Of a stretch of 64,000 nt of DNA, positions 27,894 to 36,567 are shown in pieces. A model generated the notes under the pieces. That model saw only the letters and a list, made by a program, of their open reading frames with translations, searched no databases and was not told the DNA's origin. This DNA comes from Flavobacterium hercynium (GTDB lineage: Bacteria; Bacteroidota; Bacteroidia; Flavobacteriales; Flavobacteriaceae): positions 488 through 64,487 of the forward strand of contig NZ_MUGW01000013.1 of assembly GCF_002217285.1 (NCBI RefSeq). The letters are read 5' to 3'. The translations under genes were made by a program, and so were the position numbers. Numbering within the stretch: the first letter of the stretch is position 1; every line of letters begins with the position of its first letter.

Positions 27894-28601
27894 TTATTTA
27901 TTCTCTTGCTTGTCAATTTCTTTTATAATTTCTCCTGCTTGCTTAATAGCGTCTGCATACGTTTTTTTACTGGATTGGGTAAAATTATCAATACCTGATA
28001 AAATAATCTTTGTCTTCTTTTTTAGTAAAGCTGCATATATATCCTCATCTTCTTTGCCATTTATTAACAAATCTACATACCTTGAAGTTAGTTTTTCGTA
28101 TGACTTTTCTGTATACGCTATTTCTGGAATTGTTTGTTGATAATACTTCAAAATCTTATTTCTTATTTCTTGATTTTCTATAGTATTTATTTTTCCGCTA
28201 GATTTAAAACCTTCATATCGTCCATTATTAACTAATGTATTGATGAAATTTGTGCCTGAATTAATTTGTTTATTATTGGCTTTAATACTATCTATTTTTT
28301 GTGGTGTAATATGCAAAACAAATGATATTTGTTGTTGCGTATTATTTAATGTCTTTCTTGAATCTTCCAGATTTGAAATATCATTTTGTAAATCTTCTTT
28401 CAACCCAGTTAAAAATGTTTGTGCATCTTTATGCTGATGTCTTTCTTCGCTCCAAGAGTGAAGCCAGATCGAAAGCGATACTGCAAATACAATAATTAAA
28501 ATTTCAGTAAGTACTTCTTTTACTTTTTCTTTGAAAGAATGTTCTTTATTACTCATAGCAGAATGTATTTTTTTTGAATGTTTTATTATTTCGTCTTGCA
28601 T
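27894..28601 (-). CDS. DUF6090-like membrane-anchored protein
   Basis: 235 residues from the ATG at 28601 (a GTG at 28676 and an ATG at 28556 are alternatives). One transmembrane helix at about 32-52 (ILIIVFAVSLSIWLHSW) is followed by SEERHQHKDAQTFLTGLKED and a long helical region. A helix ending W..W/N.WNEER-type plus L..L..DL is the pattern of the DUF6090 family, abundant in Flavobacteriia and of unknown function. The bulk would be periplasmic. No partner gene obvious. Confidence 0.7.
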   Translation of the reverse strand: MQDEIIKHSKKIHSAMSNKEHSFKEKVKEVLTEILIIVFAVSLSIWLHSWSEERHQHKDAQTFLTGLKEDLQNDISNLEDSRKTLNNTQQQISFVLHITPQKIDSIKANNKQINSGTNFINTLVNNGRYEGFKSSGKINTIENQEIRNKILKYYQQTIPEIAYTEKSYEKLTSRYVDLLINGKEDEDIYAALLKKKTKIILSGIDNFTQSSKKTYADAIKQAGEIIKEIDKQENK

Positions 28602-28694
28602 ATTTTGATGTTGTAATTTTAAATGTTGATTTCTCCTCGCTTGTACGTAAAATAGATTTACACTCAATACGTGCACGGAGCAATGACCTCAACT

Positions 28695-30260
28695 CTATTT
28701 TATAATTTTTATTGTTTTAGTTAATTTACCATTGCTACTCAGTTTTAGAAAATAAATTCCCTTTGCTAAATTATTAGAAAGATTTAAAGCCTGAGTTGTA
28801 GAACCTTCTGCATAAGATTTATTTTTGATCAGACTAGAAACTAATATTCCTTTTGCATCATATAAATCTACCGAAAGATTTATTGCTTTTTGCAATTGTA
28901 AGTTAAGCACAGGAAACTCGTTTACCGGATTCGGACTTACATTAATAACGGTGCTATTTACAGTAAAATTATCTGTTGACAACACTTTCTTTGAATTGTT
29001 TACCCTGGCAATAACCTGATCATATTTTTGACCTATCATTACAATTTTATCATCAGGCTGAATTAACATTGTTTGAAAATAATCATGTCCTGCACCAAAA
29101 TTAGTACTAAAATAACCATTGGTCCCAAATGAAGTATTTAGAACCCCATCTAAGCTATACGATTCTAAAGCAAAATCGTAATTACTGGTTGGCCCTACAC
29201 CATAGCCTACAATTAATTCATTTTTAGAATCAATAGCGATATCGTCTCCAAAACTTGATATATTGTTACCAAATTCTTTAACAATTCTACCGTTGACACC
29301 AAAAGACGTATCTACCACACCATTAGAATCGTATTTACCAATAAATGCATTATACTTTGTACCATTAAATGATGCACCTGCCACATAAATATGATTGTCT
29401 TTTGAAACCACACAGTTGTTTAATAATGCAATTTGATTAAATTTTTCTTCAATAATACCATTGCCTTTTGATCCAAAACTAGTAATAACCTTACCTGTAG
29501 CATCATATTTAGCCATTAAAAAATTCGATATTATCAAATTGTATCCTACAGCTATAACATTTTCATTGTCTATGAACTTAATATCTTTTAAAACACCCCT
29601 GCTCATATTTGGAGTCTGTACGAATCCATTTGTACCATATGTTGTATCAATACTCCCATCTGAATTAAAACGTGCAAGCCCAAATGTTTGAAGTTCTGGA
29701 TTATTAAGTGAAAATGTTCCTCCAACAATAATTTTACCATCTGCTTGCAATAAAATTGTGCTTCCGGACTGTGAATTTTTCAAAGGTGCTGTTGCAATAC
29801 CATCTCCATCAAAAGTAGAATCAAGCGTGCCATCTTCGTTATAACGTATAAGCATAATATCCGATTCACTTACGCCATTAACCTTATTTTCGGTAGTTCC
29901 TACAACTACAATTTTACCATCTGGCTGGATTGCGATTGCTCCTGAACCAAAATCTTTTCCACCCAGAATCGTAGTAGCACCAACACGATCAAAACTGCTA
30001 TCCAAATCTCCATTAGGCAGATACCTAACGATCACAAATTTCGAACTTTTTTCGAAGGGAGTAGCGGTGCCAATAACTATAATTTTACCATCTGACTGCA
30101 AAGCAGCATTCATAACGTGACTTGCTCCTCCAAAATTATTGGAAATTTGACCTCCAATTCCAAAAGTTTCATCTAGTGTTCCTTCCTGAGCAGAAATAGT
30201 ATTTGTAAATAAAAAGGACAGCATTAGAGCGCTAATACTATAGAGTAAAGTTTTTTTCAT
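28695..30260 (-). CDS. T9SS-secreted delta-60 repeat protein with type A sorting domain
   Basis: 521 residues. Signal peptide 1-24 (NTISAQ). The body has about seven delta-60 repeats, each of the form LDxxFGxxG...ALQxDGKIIVxG...RYxxDG (for example ALQSDGKIIVIGTATP and AIQPDGKIVVVGTTEN). The last ~75 residues (VSPNPVNEFPVLNLQLQKAI to the end TIKIIK) are a type A T9SS C-terminal signal. The protein is therefore exported through the Por/Gld secretion system and released or attached at the surface. Ligand unknown. Confidence 0.92.
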   Translation of the reverse strand: MKKTLLYSISALMLSFLFTNTISAQEGTLDETFGIGGQISNNFGGASHVMNAALQSDGKIIVIGTATPFEKSSKFVIVRYLPNGDLDSSFDRVGATTILGGKDFGSGAIAIQPDGKIVVVGTTENKVNGVSESDIMLIRYNEDGTLDSTFDGDGIATAPLKNSQSGSTILLQADGKIIVGGTFSLNNPELQTFGLARFNSDGSIDTTYGTNGFVQTPNMSRGVLKDIKFIDNENVIAVGYNLIISNFLMAKYDATGKVITSFGSKGNGIIEEKFNQIALLNNCVVSKDNHIYVAGASFNGTKYNAFIGKYDSNGVVDTSFGVNGRIVKEFGNNISSFGDDIAIDSKNELIVGYGVGPTSNYDFALESYSLDGVLNTSFGTNGYFSTNFGAGHDYFQTMLIQPDDKIVMIGQKYDQVIARVNNSKKVLSTDNFTVNSTVINVSPNPVNEFPVLNLQLQKAINLSVDLYDAKGILVSSLIKNKSYAEGSTTQALNLSNNLAKGIYFLKLSSNGKLTKTIKIIK

Positions 30261-30306
30261 AAATTTTGTTTTAGGTATTTGATTGCCAAAGGGCGATTTG
30301 TGGCTT

Positions 30307-31122
30307 TTATTTTAGTACGCTGCTTACTTCAACGACTTCAAAATCGTCATTATTTTGCAGCAAGTGTTTTAATATAGGAATATGTCCTTGTCCAAAAATT
30401 AAAACAACGTATTTGTCCGAAGGATCAACCTGAGTTACGATATTGGCATAAATAGCAAGGTTTCTTAAATACCAATCTGAAACAGATTCTGCTCCTGCAA
30501 AGTTTTTACCTGCCCCAATCTTTGCCATAAATTTTAAATAAATTGACAAATTTCTCTTTAATTCTTCAGGTTTATTGATGTGTTTTAAAACTTCGGTTAT
30601 GGTACCTTTTTTCAACTGATCATCATAATCACTTATCAGTCCTTTTGCGGTGGTTCCTAAATCTTTCAGCAAATAAAGTTCATTATTTTCTTTTGCAGTC
30701 GCAACCATCAGACTATCACGCATTCCGTAGAATTTGTCTATACAGTTTACTTGCTTTAATTTTATTTTTTTAGCTAACCTAAACCCAATTTGTTCTCTTT
30801 CTGAAACGGGAAGTTTATACTGATCTTTTACATACAAGGTATACAAGCTATCGCTGGAACGCTGATCTTTAATTGGTCTTTCAATCATCACTTTAGTCGC
30901 TTTTGTTTTAGCAAGCACATTCGTTAAATCTTCTAACTCACTTTGTCGCTTAGCACTTAAAAAATCGTCTACTTTTAGTTCATATTGATCTGTATGCGGG
31001 GTTTCAAAATGAATAGTTCCTATTAGTAAAATTTTGGTTTTGGGTTTAGATGCTTGTCCAAAAGTTGTAGTTGCAATGAAAAACGTAATTAAAAATGTAG
31101 AAATTGTTTTAATGAAAGTCAT
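30307..31122 (-). CDS. DUF5694 domain exported protein
   Basis: 271 residues. Signal peptide 1-22 (ATTTFGQ). The mature part begins KTKILLIGTIHFETPHTDQY, with GTxH near 37 and Glu in MIERP near 82, and later VLIFGQGHIPILKHLLQ. This is the DUF5694 pattern, which resembles the TraB/GumN/TIKI putative metalloprotease fold. Periplasmic; substrate unknown. Its promoter region shares two sequence blocks with that of the serine hydrolase at 22459. Confidence 0.78.
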   Translation of the reverse strand: MTFIKTISTFLITFFIATTTFGQASKPKTKILLIGTIHFETPHTDQYELKVDDFLSAKRQSELEDLTNVLAKTKATKVMIERPIKDQRSSDSLYTLYVKDQYKLPVSEREQIGFRLAKKIKLKQVNCIDKFYGMRDSLMVATAKENNELYLLKDLGTTAKGLISDYDDQLKKGTITEVLKHINKPEELKRNLSIYLKFMAKIGAGKNFAGAESVSDWYLRNLAIYANIVTQVDPSDKYVVLIFGQGHIPILKHLLQNNDDFEVVEVSSVLK

Positions 31123-31171
31123 TATTTAGTTTGTTTTTGGTTATTATAGTCCCTCTAAATTGCCGCCCCTT

Positions 31172-31240
31172 CATTTATAAGCGTGATAATTTTCACACAT
31201 TATTCAGCTTCAAATATATACTTTTTTCATTATACTTTAT
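31172..31240 (-). promoter_or_regulatory. Promoter/leader element shared with the 22459 serine hydrolase
   Basis: Minus strand: AAAAAAGTATATATTTGAAG with exact -7 TATATTTG at 31211-31218, then AAAATTATCACGCTTATAAA. See the copy at 22512-22584. The gene start is 50 bases downstream. Confidence 0.5.
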
Positions 31241-31344
31241 TATCCGTATTTTTTATTTTACAGGATTTTTTTGACAGATAAAATGAGTGTGGAGATGTAA
31301 ATAATAAGTAAGAGACACTTATACGAAGTAGGTGATATTCTTGT

Positions 31345-31376
31345 AGCTTTTGTGAGAACTCTTCGAAGAGCAAAAG
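31345..31376. repeat. Third, partial copy of the island-edge hairpin
   Basis: AGCTTTTGTGAGAACTCTTC then GAAGAGCAAAAG resembles AGCTTTCGTGAGAACTCTTC (27062-27081) followed by GGGGAGCGAAA. CTTTTG and CAAAAG plus the palindrome CTCTTCGAAGAG make a hairpin. It sits 20 bases past the stop of the gene ending at 31396, as the 27062 copy sits just past parE. Confidence 0.6.
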
Positions 31377-31395
31377 TATCTTGAAGAAAACAAAA

Positions 31396-31869
31396 CTACA
31401 TTTTGTTTAATTCTAAAATTGGTTTTTCTCCTAATATAACAAATGTAGTTCTATTACATCCTCCAAATAAATTTGCCATTATGTAAAAAACATATTTATT
31501 AGTTTTTATTTTCAACAAACTAATCTTATTGGAGAGTTCTCTAGTTTTGAATTCTAATTTCCCTTTGGATATAGTACCTCTTCTCTCTAATATATTTTTG
31601 AAAGGTAATTGCTCAGATGTTGATTTACTTAAATTCAATTCGTTTATTAACTCAGTGTTAATTATTATACCATTGTAGATGGATTCGATTTTGTTATCAG
31701 ACATAAGTACATTTAAATTATCATCATTCAAATCTATAACCTCATATGTTAATTTTTCTTTTTCTTCGTTTACAACATAGAATTCAATTTTAAAAATTCC
31801 GGAACCGCAAGCTTGCGAATAAGATTTTACAATAATAAACAGTAAAATAATTAAGAATATTTTTTTCAT
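31396..31869 (-). CDS. Small exported protein, candidate immunity partner of the 31875 gene
   Basis: 157 residues. Signal peptide about 1-19 (IIVKSYSQACGSG). No known domain; mature part is beta-rich with a late GGCNRTTFVILGEK. The start is 5 bases from the stop of the 580-residue gene upstream, so they are cotranscribed and probably cotranslated. A large protein without signal peptide followed immediately by a small periplasmic protein is the usual layout of an antibacterial effector and its immunity protein. This role is inference only. Confidence 0.6.
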   Translation of the reverse strand: MKKIFLIILLFIIVKSYSQACGSGIFKIEFYVVNEEKEKLTYEVIDLNDDNLNVLMSDNKIESIYNGIIINTELINELNLSKSTSEQLPFKNILERRGTISKGKLEFKTRELSNKISLLKIKTNKYVFYIMANLFGGCNRTTFVILGEKPILELNKM

Positions 31870-31874
31870 AAGTC

Positions 31875-33617
31875 CTACTTTAAAATTTTAATGATAATTT
31901 CATTTACAACATCAATTACTTCATTCATTCGATTAATATCACTTTTATTATGAGTTTTTAAATTACCTAAATGAAAATGTCCAACAGGTTTTTTAGATTT
32001 AGATCCTCTAACTTTTGTTGCTCTATACATTATTTCATTTGACAGATAATTTCCACCAGAACCATTTTCTTTGTCTTTTTCAATATCATATCGTACAGAT
32101 AAATTATTTATTGTGATTATATTTTTTTCTTCAAAAATTTTGTCTTTAGGCAATGTGGTCTCTGTATAAATACTATTTATATTTCTTATCAATCTCTCCT
32201 CATCTCCGCCTTCACCTATATTCATATTATCAGTACCACCACCTCTAAACTCTATTGCATATTTTTCGATATCAAAAATTGAATTACTTCCGTTTAAACT
32301 TGTTGTTATAATCATATCAACTTCATCAATAAACTTTGCAACTATTTTTTCAACAATTCCATTGTCAAAATCTTCATATCTTACTGGAAATATACAAGTT
32401 TGTACAAATATATTTGCATCTAATAATTTTAGATTATTCTGAGAATTTAAAGCTACAATTCCTGATGGATTAAAAGTATCTTTTCCAAATTCTAATTGAA
32501 ACGGATCAAATCCAGTAATCAAAACTTTTTTCTTACTACCACCTTTACTAAAATCTATTCCCGCATAATTTCTGCTTTTTCCTTCAAAAACCTGAATTAT
32601 TTTGTCTAATTCTGTTCCTTTTTTCACTATGCTTTTTTCAAAATCAATGTCTTCTTCAAAAAGAAAATGACGTTTTATTTGAACTTGCATTTTATTTCTA
32701 GCCCAATATAACGGTCTGTCGTCAAGTTTACCAGACTGAACCTGTTTCATTGACATATCCCAAATACATTTTGCATCATGTTCAACTCTAGTTTTTATTT
32801 GCTCAATAGTAAGATCTTTTGTGTTGTTTATAAATTCAGAAAAGTCTCTTTCTATTTTTAATATTTCTAAATTGGAACTTATAAAATGATTTTCATAATT
32901 ACTTTGTAAATCTTTAATCTCTAAATCATTTGTATTAAACAATCCGATTGATTCCTCATAATTCCTTAAATAAGCAATAGGAGCTAGCCAATCTTTTTTT
33001 TCAGGAAGTTCAAATGGTATAGCCCTTAATACTCCTTTTACGTAAAAGTTATTCAGATCCTCCGTTTTTATCTCCGTTTTATGCGTTTTATCATTGTATT
33101 TTTCTAAGTCCTCACTATACCATAATGGTTTTAATTCAAAAAAATCGGTTTCACAAATATTATCTTTTATTTCTAAATTCCATTTTAGTTTGTCAAGTCC
33201 AAAAAAAACCTGATTCATACTTTTAGTTTTTCCTTGAAGATTAAAACTTATTTTTGTACCATCTTCAACCTCTTTGGTAATAATTTTTATTTTTACTTTT
33301 TTGCCATATAAAATATCTGTGCCCTTTATTCCTCCAAAGTTTTTAATCAGTGATTGTTTTAAAACGGTGTTTTTGTCATTGATAAATTGAATTTCAATGA
33401 TTTCAGGATGTTTTTTTTCTATTGAAGCAACATAATCCCCAAAAACAACTCCTTCTTTCCCTGTTAATATTACTTTTTTGTTTGAAACGAGATTAAGATT
33501 TCCTTCTGTAGCTGTTATAGTAATTTTTTCTGCTGTTACCGAATAAGTTTTTGCTATTATTGTACTAGTTTTATTAATTTTAACATACATATTTTTAGCT
33601 CTTTTGTATATTCCCAT
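31875..33617 (-). CDS. Putative secreted effector with C15 pyroglutamyl-peptidase-like domain (Cys to Ser)
   Basis: 580 residues, no signal peptide. N-terminal ~65 residues (IIAKTYSVTAEKITITATEG, then VILTGKEGVVFGDY) resemble N-termini I associate with type VI-type effectors in Flavobacteriia. Residues ~366-560 look like peptidase C15: VLITGFDPF near 366, NPSG near 384, YAIEFRGGGTDN, GGNYLSNEIMY near 522 and VGHFHLG near 544. In active enzymes the third motif reads ..YLCN..(M/F)Y; here the catalytic Cys is Ser (TCA codon). It may be a serine variant or a non-catalytic domain. The next gene encodes a small exported protein. Confidence 0.6.
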   Translation of the reverse strand: MGIYKRAKNMYVKINKTSTIIAKTYSVTAEKITITATEGNLNLVSNKKVILTGKEGVVFGDYVASIEKKHPEIIEIQFINDKNTVLKQSLIKNFGGIKGTDILYGKKVKIKIITKEVEDGTKISFNLQGKTKSMNQVFFGLDKLKWNLEIKDNICETDFFELKPLWYSEDLEKYNDKTHKTEIKTEDLNNFYVKGVLRAIPFELPEKKDWLAPIAYLRNYEESIGLFNTNDLEIKDLQSNYENHFISSNLEILKIERDFSEFINNTKDLTIEQIKTRVEHDAKCIWDMSMKQVQSGKLDDRPLYWARNKMQVQIKRHFLFEEDIDFEKSIVKKGTELDKIIQVFEGKSRNYAGIDFSKGGSKKKVLITGFDPFQLEFGKDTFNPSGIVALNSQNNLKLLDANIFVQTCIFPVRYEDFDNGIVEKIVAKFIDEVDMIITTSLNGSNSIFDIEKYAIEFRGGGTDNMNIGEGGDEERLIRNINSIYTETTLPKDKIFEEKNIITINNLSVRYDIEKDKENGSGGNYLSNEIMYRATKVRGSKSKKPVGHFHLGNLKTHNKSDINRMNEVIDVVNEIIIKILK

Positions 33618-33797
33618 AATTTTAAAATTAGTTTTTTTACATTCTCCTATTATTTAACATGAAGATATTTTATATACTTACCTAATGATAAACATATGTT
33701 ATACAATACATTTTAAAGCTACAATATTATATAAAAAAATAAGATAGAGATTACATTTTTCTTTAAAAACACTGAAAAATCATTGCACTCGCAATAA

Positions 33798-34346
33798 CTA
33801 TAACTCCTCACTAACCTCAACCCTCTCAACCTCACTCTCCAACAACAACTGACTCGCATCAAGCATTTTAATTACATGAATATAAGGCGTTAGCAAATCC
33901 GAATCGAATTCTACGATAGTGGGGCGTAACGAGAGGTGAACTATTTCGCAAAGGAAGAATTCGAAGTCGGCTAGGGAATGTTCTGCGAAGGCATTTTCAA
34001 ACACGATAAAAGGATTTTCGTATTCTTCTGTTGTTAGGGAAGCTTGCGAAAGAATCGATTTTTTCTCGGCTGACACTTCCCTAACCTTCCATTTTTTGCT
34101 TTTGTATGATAAACTTGAACACGCTCTCAGAAAAGAACGAATCGCGGTGTAATTAAAAAACACATCTCCCGGACACTCTTTGTTGTAAATTTCGTCTTTA
34201 CTTCTGTAAAAGACTATTTCGCTCAAAGTCTGCTTGTAGTAAGCAAGATTTTCAGAACCCAAAAAAGCATCAATAACTTCAAACGGGTTTTCTAACTCAT
34301 GGTGTGCCCAAAAAGTAGTTTCAAAGGAGATTTTATTTTTTTTCAT
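33798..34346 (-). CDS. Hypothetical protein with internal duplication
   Basis: 182 residues from the ATG at 34346; an upstream in-frame ATG at 34421 gives 207 but its extra 25 residues are less regular. Two related segments: ELENPFEVIDAFLGSENLAY with KQTLSEIVFYR (about 17-50) and EYENPFIVFENAFAEHSLAD with FEFFLCEIVHL (about 105-140). No known domain. No signal peptide, so cytoplasmic. Divergent from the HTH gene at 34537. Function unknown. Confidence 0.65.
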   Translation of the reverse strand: MKKNKISFETTFWAHHELENPFEVIDAFLGSENLAYYKQTLSEIVFYRSKDEIYNKECPGDVFFNYTAIRSFLRACSSLSYKSKKWKVREVSAEKKSILSQASLTTEEYENPFIVFENAFAEHSLADFEFFLCEIVHLSLRPTIVEFDSDLLTPYIHVIKMLDASQLLLESEVERVEVSEEL

Positions 34347-34536
34347 ATAAAAACAATATTGGCTGATAAATTTCGATGATATTCTATGCGAATCTTCAAA
34401 TATTCTGATGAAGAATCTCAAGTTTAATATCCATTAAATGAATATGTGGCAAATATAAAAAAACACTTTTTATAAATACATATCCATGTGTTAATTTTTT
34501 TTTTAATCCTTTTATTACTTAATTAAATAAAGCTTA

Positions 34537-34941
34537 ATGATTATAGAAATTATTACATCAGAATTAGATTTTCATTTAATTGAAAAAGTTAGAGAGTTAA
34601 GAATAAAATCGAACTTATCACAAGTTACTTTGTCTCAAAAAATTGGAGTTTCAGAAGGGCATATTGGGAATATCGAAAACCATAAGTTAAGAACTAAACT
34701 AAACATTCGCATGCTAGCTAGAATTGCTAAAGGTTTAGAATTAAAGAGTTACATGGATTTTTTTCCTGATAAAATTTACTCAAACGATCTTGTTAAAATA
34801 AAAATTGAATTATTAGAAAGCTATAGAAAAAGAGGAGGCGACTTAAATGAGAAAATCAACAGATTTAAAAGTATTTCTATAATCCCTTTATCTGAAGAAG
34901 AAATCGCTGCTTATGATAAATATAAGCAACCTAAAAAATAA
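34537..34941 (+). CDS. XRE family HTH transcriptional regulator
   Basis: 134 residues. A Cro/C1-type helix-turn-helix at about 14-70: LIEKVRELRIKSNLSQVTLS then KIGVSEGHIGNIENHKLRTK and ARIAKGLEL. The tail has SYRKRGGDLNEKI and no recognised sensor. It is preceded by a very AT-rich 114-bp divergent region. No toxin gene is adjacent, so it is not obviously an antitoxin. Confidence 0.85.
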   Translation: MIIEIITSELDFHLIEKVRELRIKSNLSQVTLSQKIGVSEGHIGNIENHKLRTKLNIRMLARIAKGLELKSYMDFFPDKIYSNDLVKIKIELLESYRKRGGDLNEKINRFKSISIIPLSEEEIAAYDKYKQPKK

Positions 34942-34954
34942 TACGAAGAATAGA

Positions 34955-34985
34955 ATAAAAAAGAGAGGAAACAAGTTCCTCTCTT
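34955..34985 (-). terminator. Hairpin terminator downstream of the GG-leader peptide gene
   Basis: AAGAGAGGAA and TTCCTCTCTT form a perfect 10-bp stem with a 5-base loop; read on the minus strand it is followed by a T run. It may also limit read-through from the HTH gene (stop at 34941). Confidence 0.7.
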
Positions 34986-35142
34986 CTTAAAAAAATATAA
35001 ATCTATAGTTACAGATCGTATATTGGTATACAATCAACAATGTAAAAGCATTCGCTTAATTTTTTTAATTTGGTTACCGTTTTATGGGGGGTAGCTTACT
35101 CTCTTAAATTTTCCAGCTTTTACAATAAATATTTTTTATTAA

Positions 35143-35331
35143 TTAAAATGGTGGGAAGCAACATCCTCCATCAGCTATAGGATAATCTGCAGGACATGGT
35201 CCATTTTTTAAAATAGCTTCTCCATTTGCAAGTGCATTAGCACAAAATTGAGTAACGCCACCTTTTACGAACTTTTGCTCATTTTTAGTCAATTCTTGAG
35301 TTCCGTCTAATTCTAAAATTTTTTTTAACAT
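35143..35331 (-). CDS. Double-glycine leader peptide (bacteriocin-like / natural product precursor)
   Basis: 62 residues. Leader MLKKILELDGTQELTKNEQK continuing FVKGG is a textbook Bacteroidota GG leader that is cut after Gly-Gly by a C39-peptidase ABC exporter. The predicted 37-residue core begins VTQFC and has four cysteines, ending CCFPPF, suited to disulfides. No exporter or modification enzyme is adjacent; the nearest ABC exporter (884) has no C39 domain. It may use machinery elsewhere. Activity unknown. Confidence 0.8.
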   Translation of the reverse strand: MLKKILELDGTQELTKNEQKFVKGGVTQFCANALANGEAILKNGPCPADYPIADGGCCFPPF

Positions 35332-35623
35332 AATACAAGGTTTTAAGAATTTTGTTAATACCCCAATCGTTTTAAGACACTTGGGATTTGTGTCTATCCT
35401 CGCGCAGGAATTTTTTCTATATTTTAGAATTGAATTAAATTTCTTTTCTCAAATGCTTTAATTCAATTACGACTATTTCTTAGAAAACAATTTGTTTTGT
35501 ACGAAGATACCCTATTTTAATGTTAAAATTTCACGACTCATCTCATTTTGTAACTTTTTTTCAATTTTTTAAATCAATATAGTAAGAATAACGCACTATT
35601 TTTAAACTTTTCATTTATTGTAA
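35332..35623. other. Long leader/intergenic region upstream of the GG peptide
   Basis: AT-rich, no gene. A small hairpin AGACAC/GTGTCT (35375-35395) lies in what would be the 5' untranslated region of the GG-peptide transcript. A weak -7-like TATCTTCG is present on the minus strand at 35502-35509. Confidence 0.35.
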
Positions 35624-35740
35624 TAATTTTGCAGAAAACATATAATTTCTCAAATACGAAGTGATAAGCTTTTAGATTTTTTATGTTTTATACGTACAAA
35701 AAAGGCTGAAAGATCAAGATCTTTCAGCCTTTTTTGTGAT
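35624..35740 (+). ncRNA. Candidate small RNA ending in a strong bidirectional terminator
   Basis: TAATTTTG at 35624-35631 fits the -7 consensus on the plus strand (the -33 region is poor). About 70 bases later AAAGGCTGAAAGAT (35701-35714) pairs perfectly with ATCTTTCAGCCTTT (35719-35732) around CAAG, followed by T's. No plus-strand gene lies in between, so a ~100-base transcript is possible. The hairpin equally serves as the terminator for the GNAT gene ending at 35781 on the minus strand, which is the simpler explanation. Confidence 0.35.
35701..35738 (-). terminator. Terminator of the GNAT/DUF1778 operon
   Basis: Perfect 14-bp stem with 4-base loop, A/T tracts on both sides. It follows the stop codon at 35781 on the minus strand. 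Confidence 0.85.
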
Positions 35741-35780
35741 TCATAAATCGTTTGCAGAAAACAAGTTAAACCGGTAACTG

Positions 35781-36302
35781 TTACTTTGAAAATGAATCTT
35801 CTATTGTTTTTATTGTAATAAACATTTTCTTATTACTTGGTATCAATATAAAACCATAGCTTTGATAAAACGCAATAGCCGCGTCATCTAACGGATCTAC
35901 TATTACGGCATAAAGTCCCATTTTTTCTGAAACCTCCAAACATTTTTTTAACGCATCAAACAATAATATTTCTCCCAATTTTCTTCCCTGATTGTTCTTG
36001 TCGACAGCAAGTCTTCCCAATAATGCAGTTGGTATAGAATACGATTTGGGTATTTTCTTCGTTAACTCTTCAGGAAATTCTGCCCAGGGTATAGAATTGT
36101 TTGTCAGCGTGTAATATCCTAATATTTTGTTTTCATCTTCGTCTGTATCTGTTACAACATAACAAACAGACAAATCTTTTCTGGCATCTTGTCCAGCCTG
36201 CTTGTGAAAATAATCATCTAATGCTATTTTTCCACAACTAAAATGCTTCTTTTCGTGATCCTTTCTAAGGACATCAATCTTTAGGTTCATTAGTTTTGAC
36301 AA
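35781..36302 (-). CDS. GNAT acetyltransferase, TacT-like toxin of a type II TA pair
   Basis: 173 residues. Opening DHEKKHFSCGKIALDDYFHK and QDARKDLSVCYVV are typical of the TacT/AtaT-like branch; the acetyl-CoA motif region reads LGRLAVDKNNQGRKLGEILL, and YQSYGFI is the conserved C-terminal GNAT element. Such toxins acetylate aminoacyl-tRNA. It overlaps the upstream DUF1778-type antitoxin gene by 29 bases in another frame, which couples their translation. Intact. Confidence 0.88.
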   Translation of the reverse strand: MSKLMNLKIDVLRKDHEKKHFSCGKIALDDYFHKQAGQDARKDLSVCYVVTDTDEDENKILGYYTLTNNSIPWAEFPEELTKKIPKSYSIPTALLGRLAVDKNNQGRKLGEILLFDALKKCLEVSEKMGLYAVIVDPLDDAAIAFYQSYGFILIPSNKKMFITIKTIEDSFSK

Positions 36303-36567
36303 ATTCAGAATGGTTCATTTGAGCCCTTTTAAGTTTATCATTAGCACGTGGGGGATTTAAAATTGCATCCATAAATATTTTCTTGTCCTCGTACGTCTGT
36401 AACACAATCTCATTTTCTTTAATGATCTTGTTTGCTTCGGCATTTGCACAATAAACAATAAATTCTGTTAAGCTTTTAAATCCTTTTAATACTGAAGCAT
36501 ACTTAATTAACTCCTTTTGCTCTTTGCTAATACGAACATCAATTCGGTCGTTAATAATTGTTGCCAT
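36274..36567 (-). CDS. DUF1778 (TacA-like) antitoxin
   Basis: 97 residues. N-terminal ribbon-helix-helix: NDRIDVRISKEQKELIKYAS, then LKGFKSLTEFIVYCANAEAN, followed by the C-terminal toxin-binding tail with FMDAILNPPRANDKLK, a DUF1778 hallmark. Pairs with the GNAT gene it overlaps. A dyad-containing promoter lies 240 bases upstream. Confidence 0.9.
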   Translation of the reverse strand: MATIINDRIDVRISKEQKELIKYASVLKGFKSLTEFIVYCANAEANKIIKENEIVLQTYEDKKIFMDAILNPPRANDKLKRAQMNHSEFVKTNEPKD

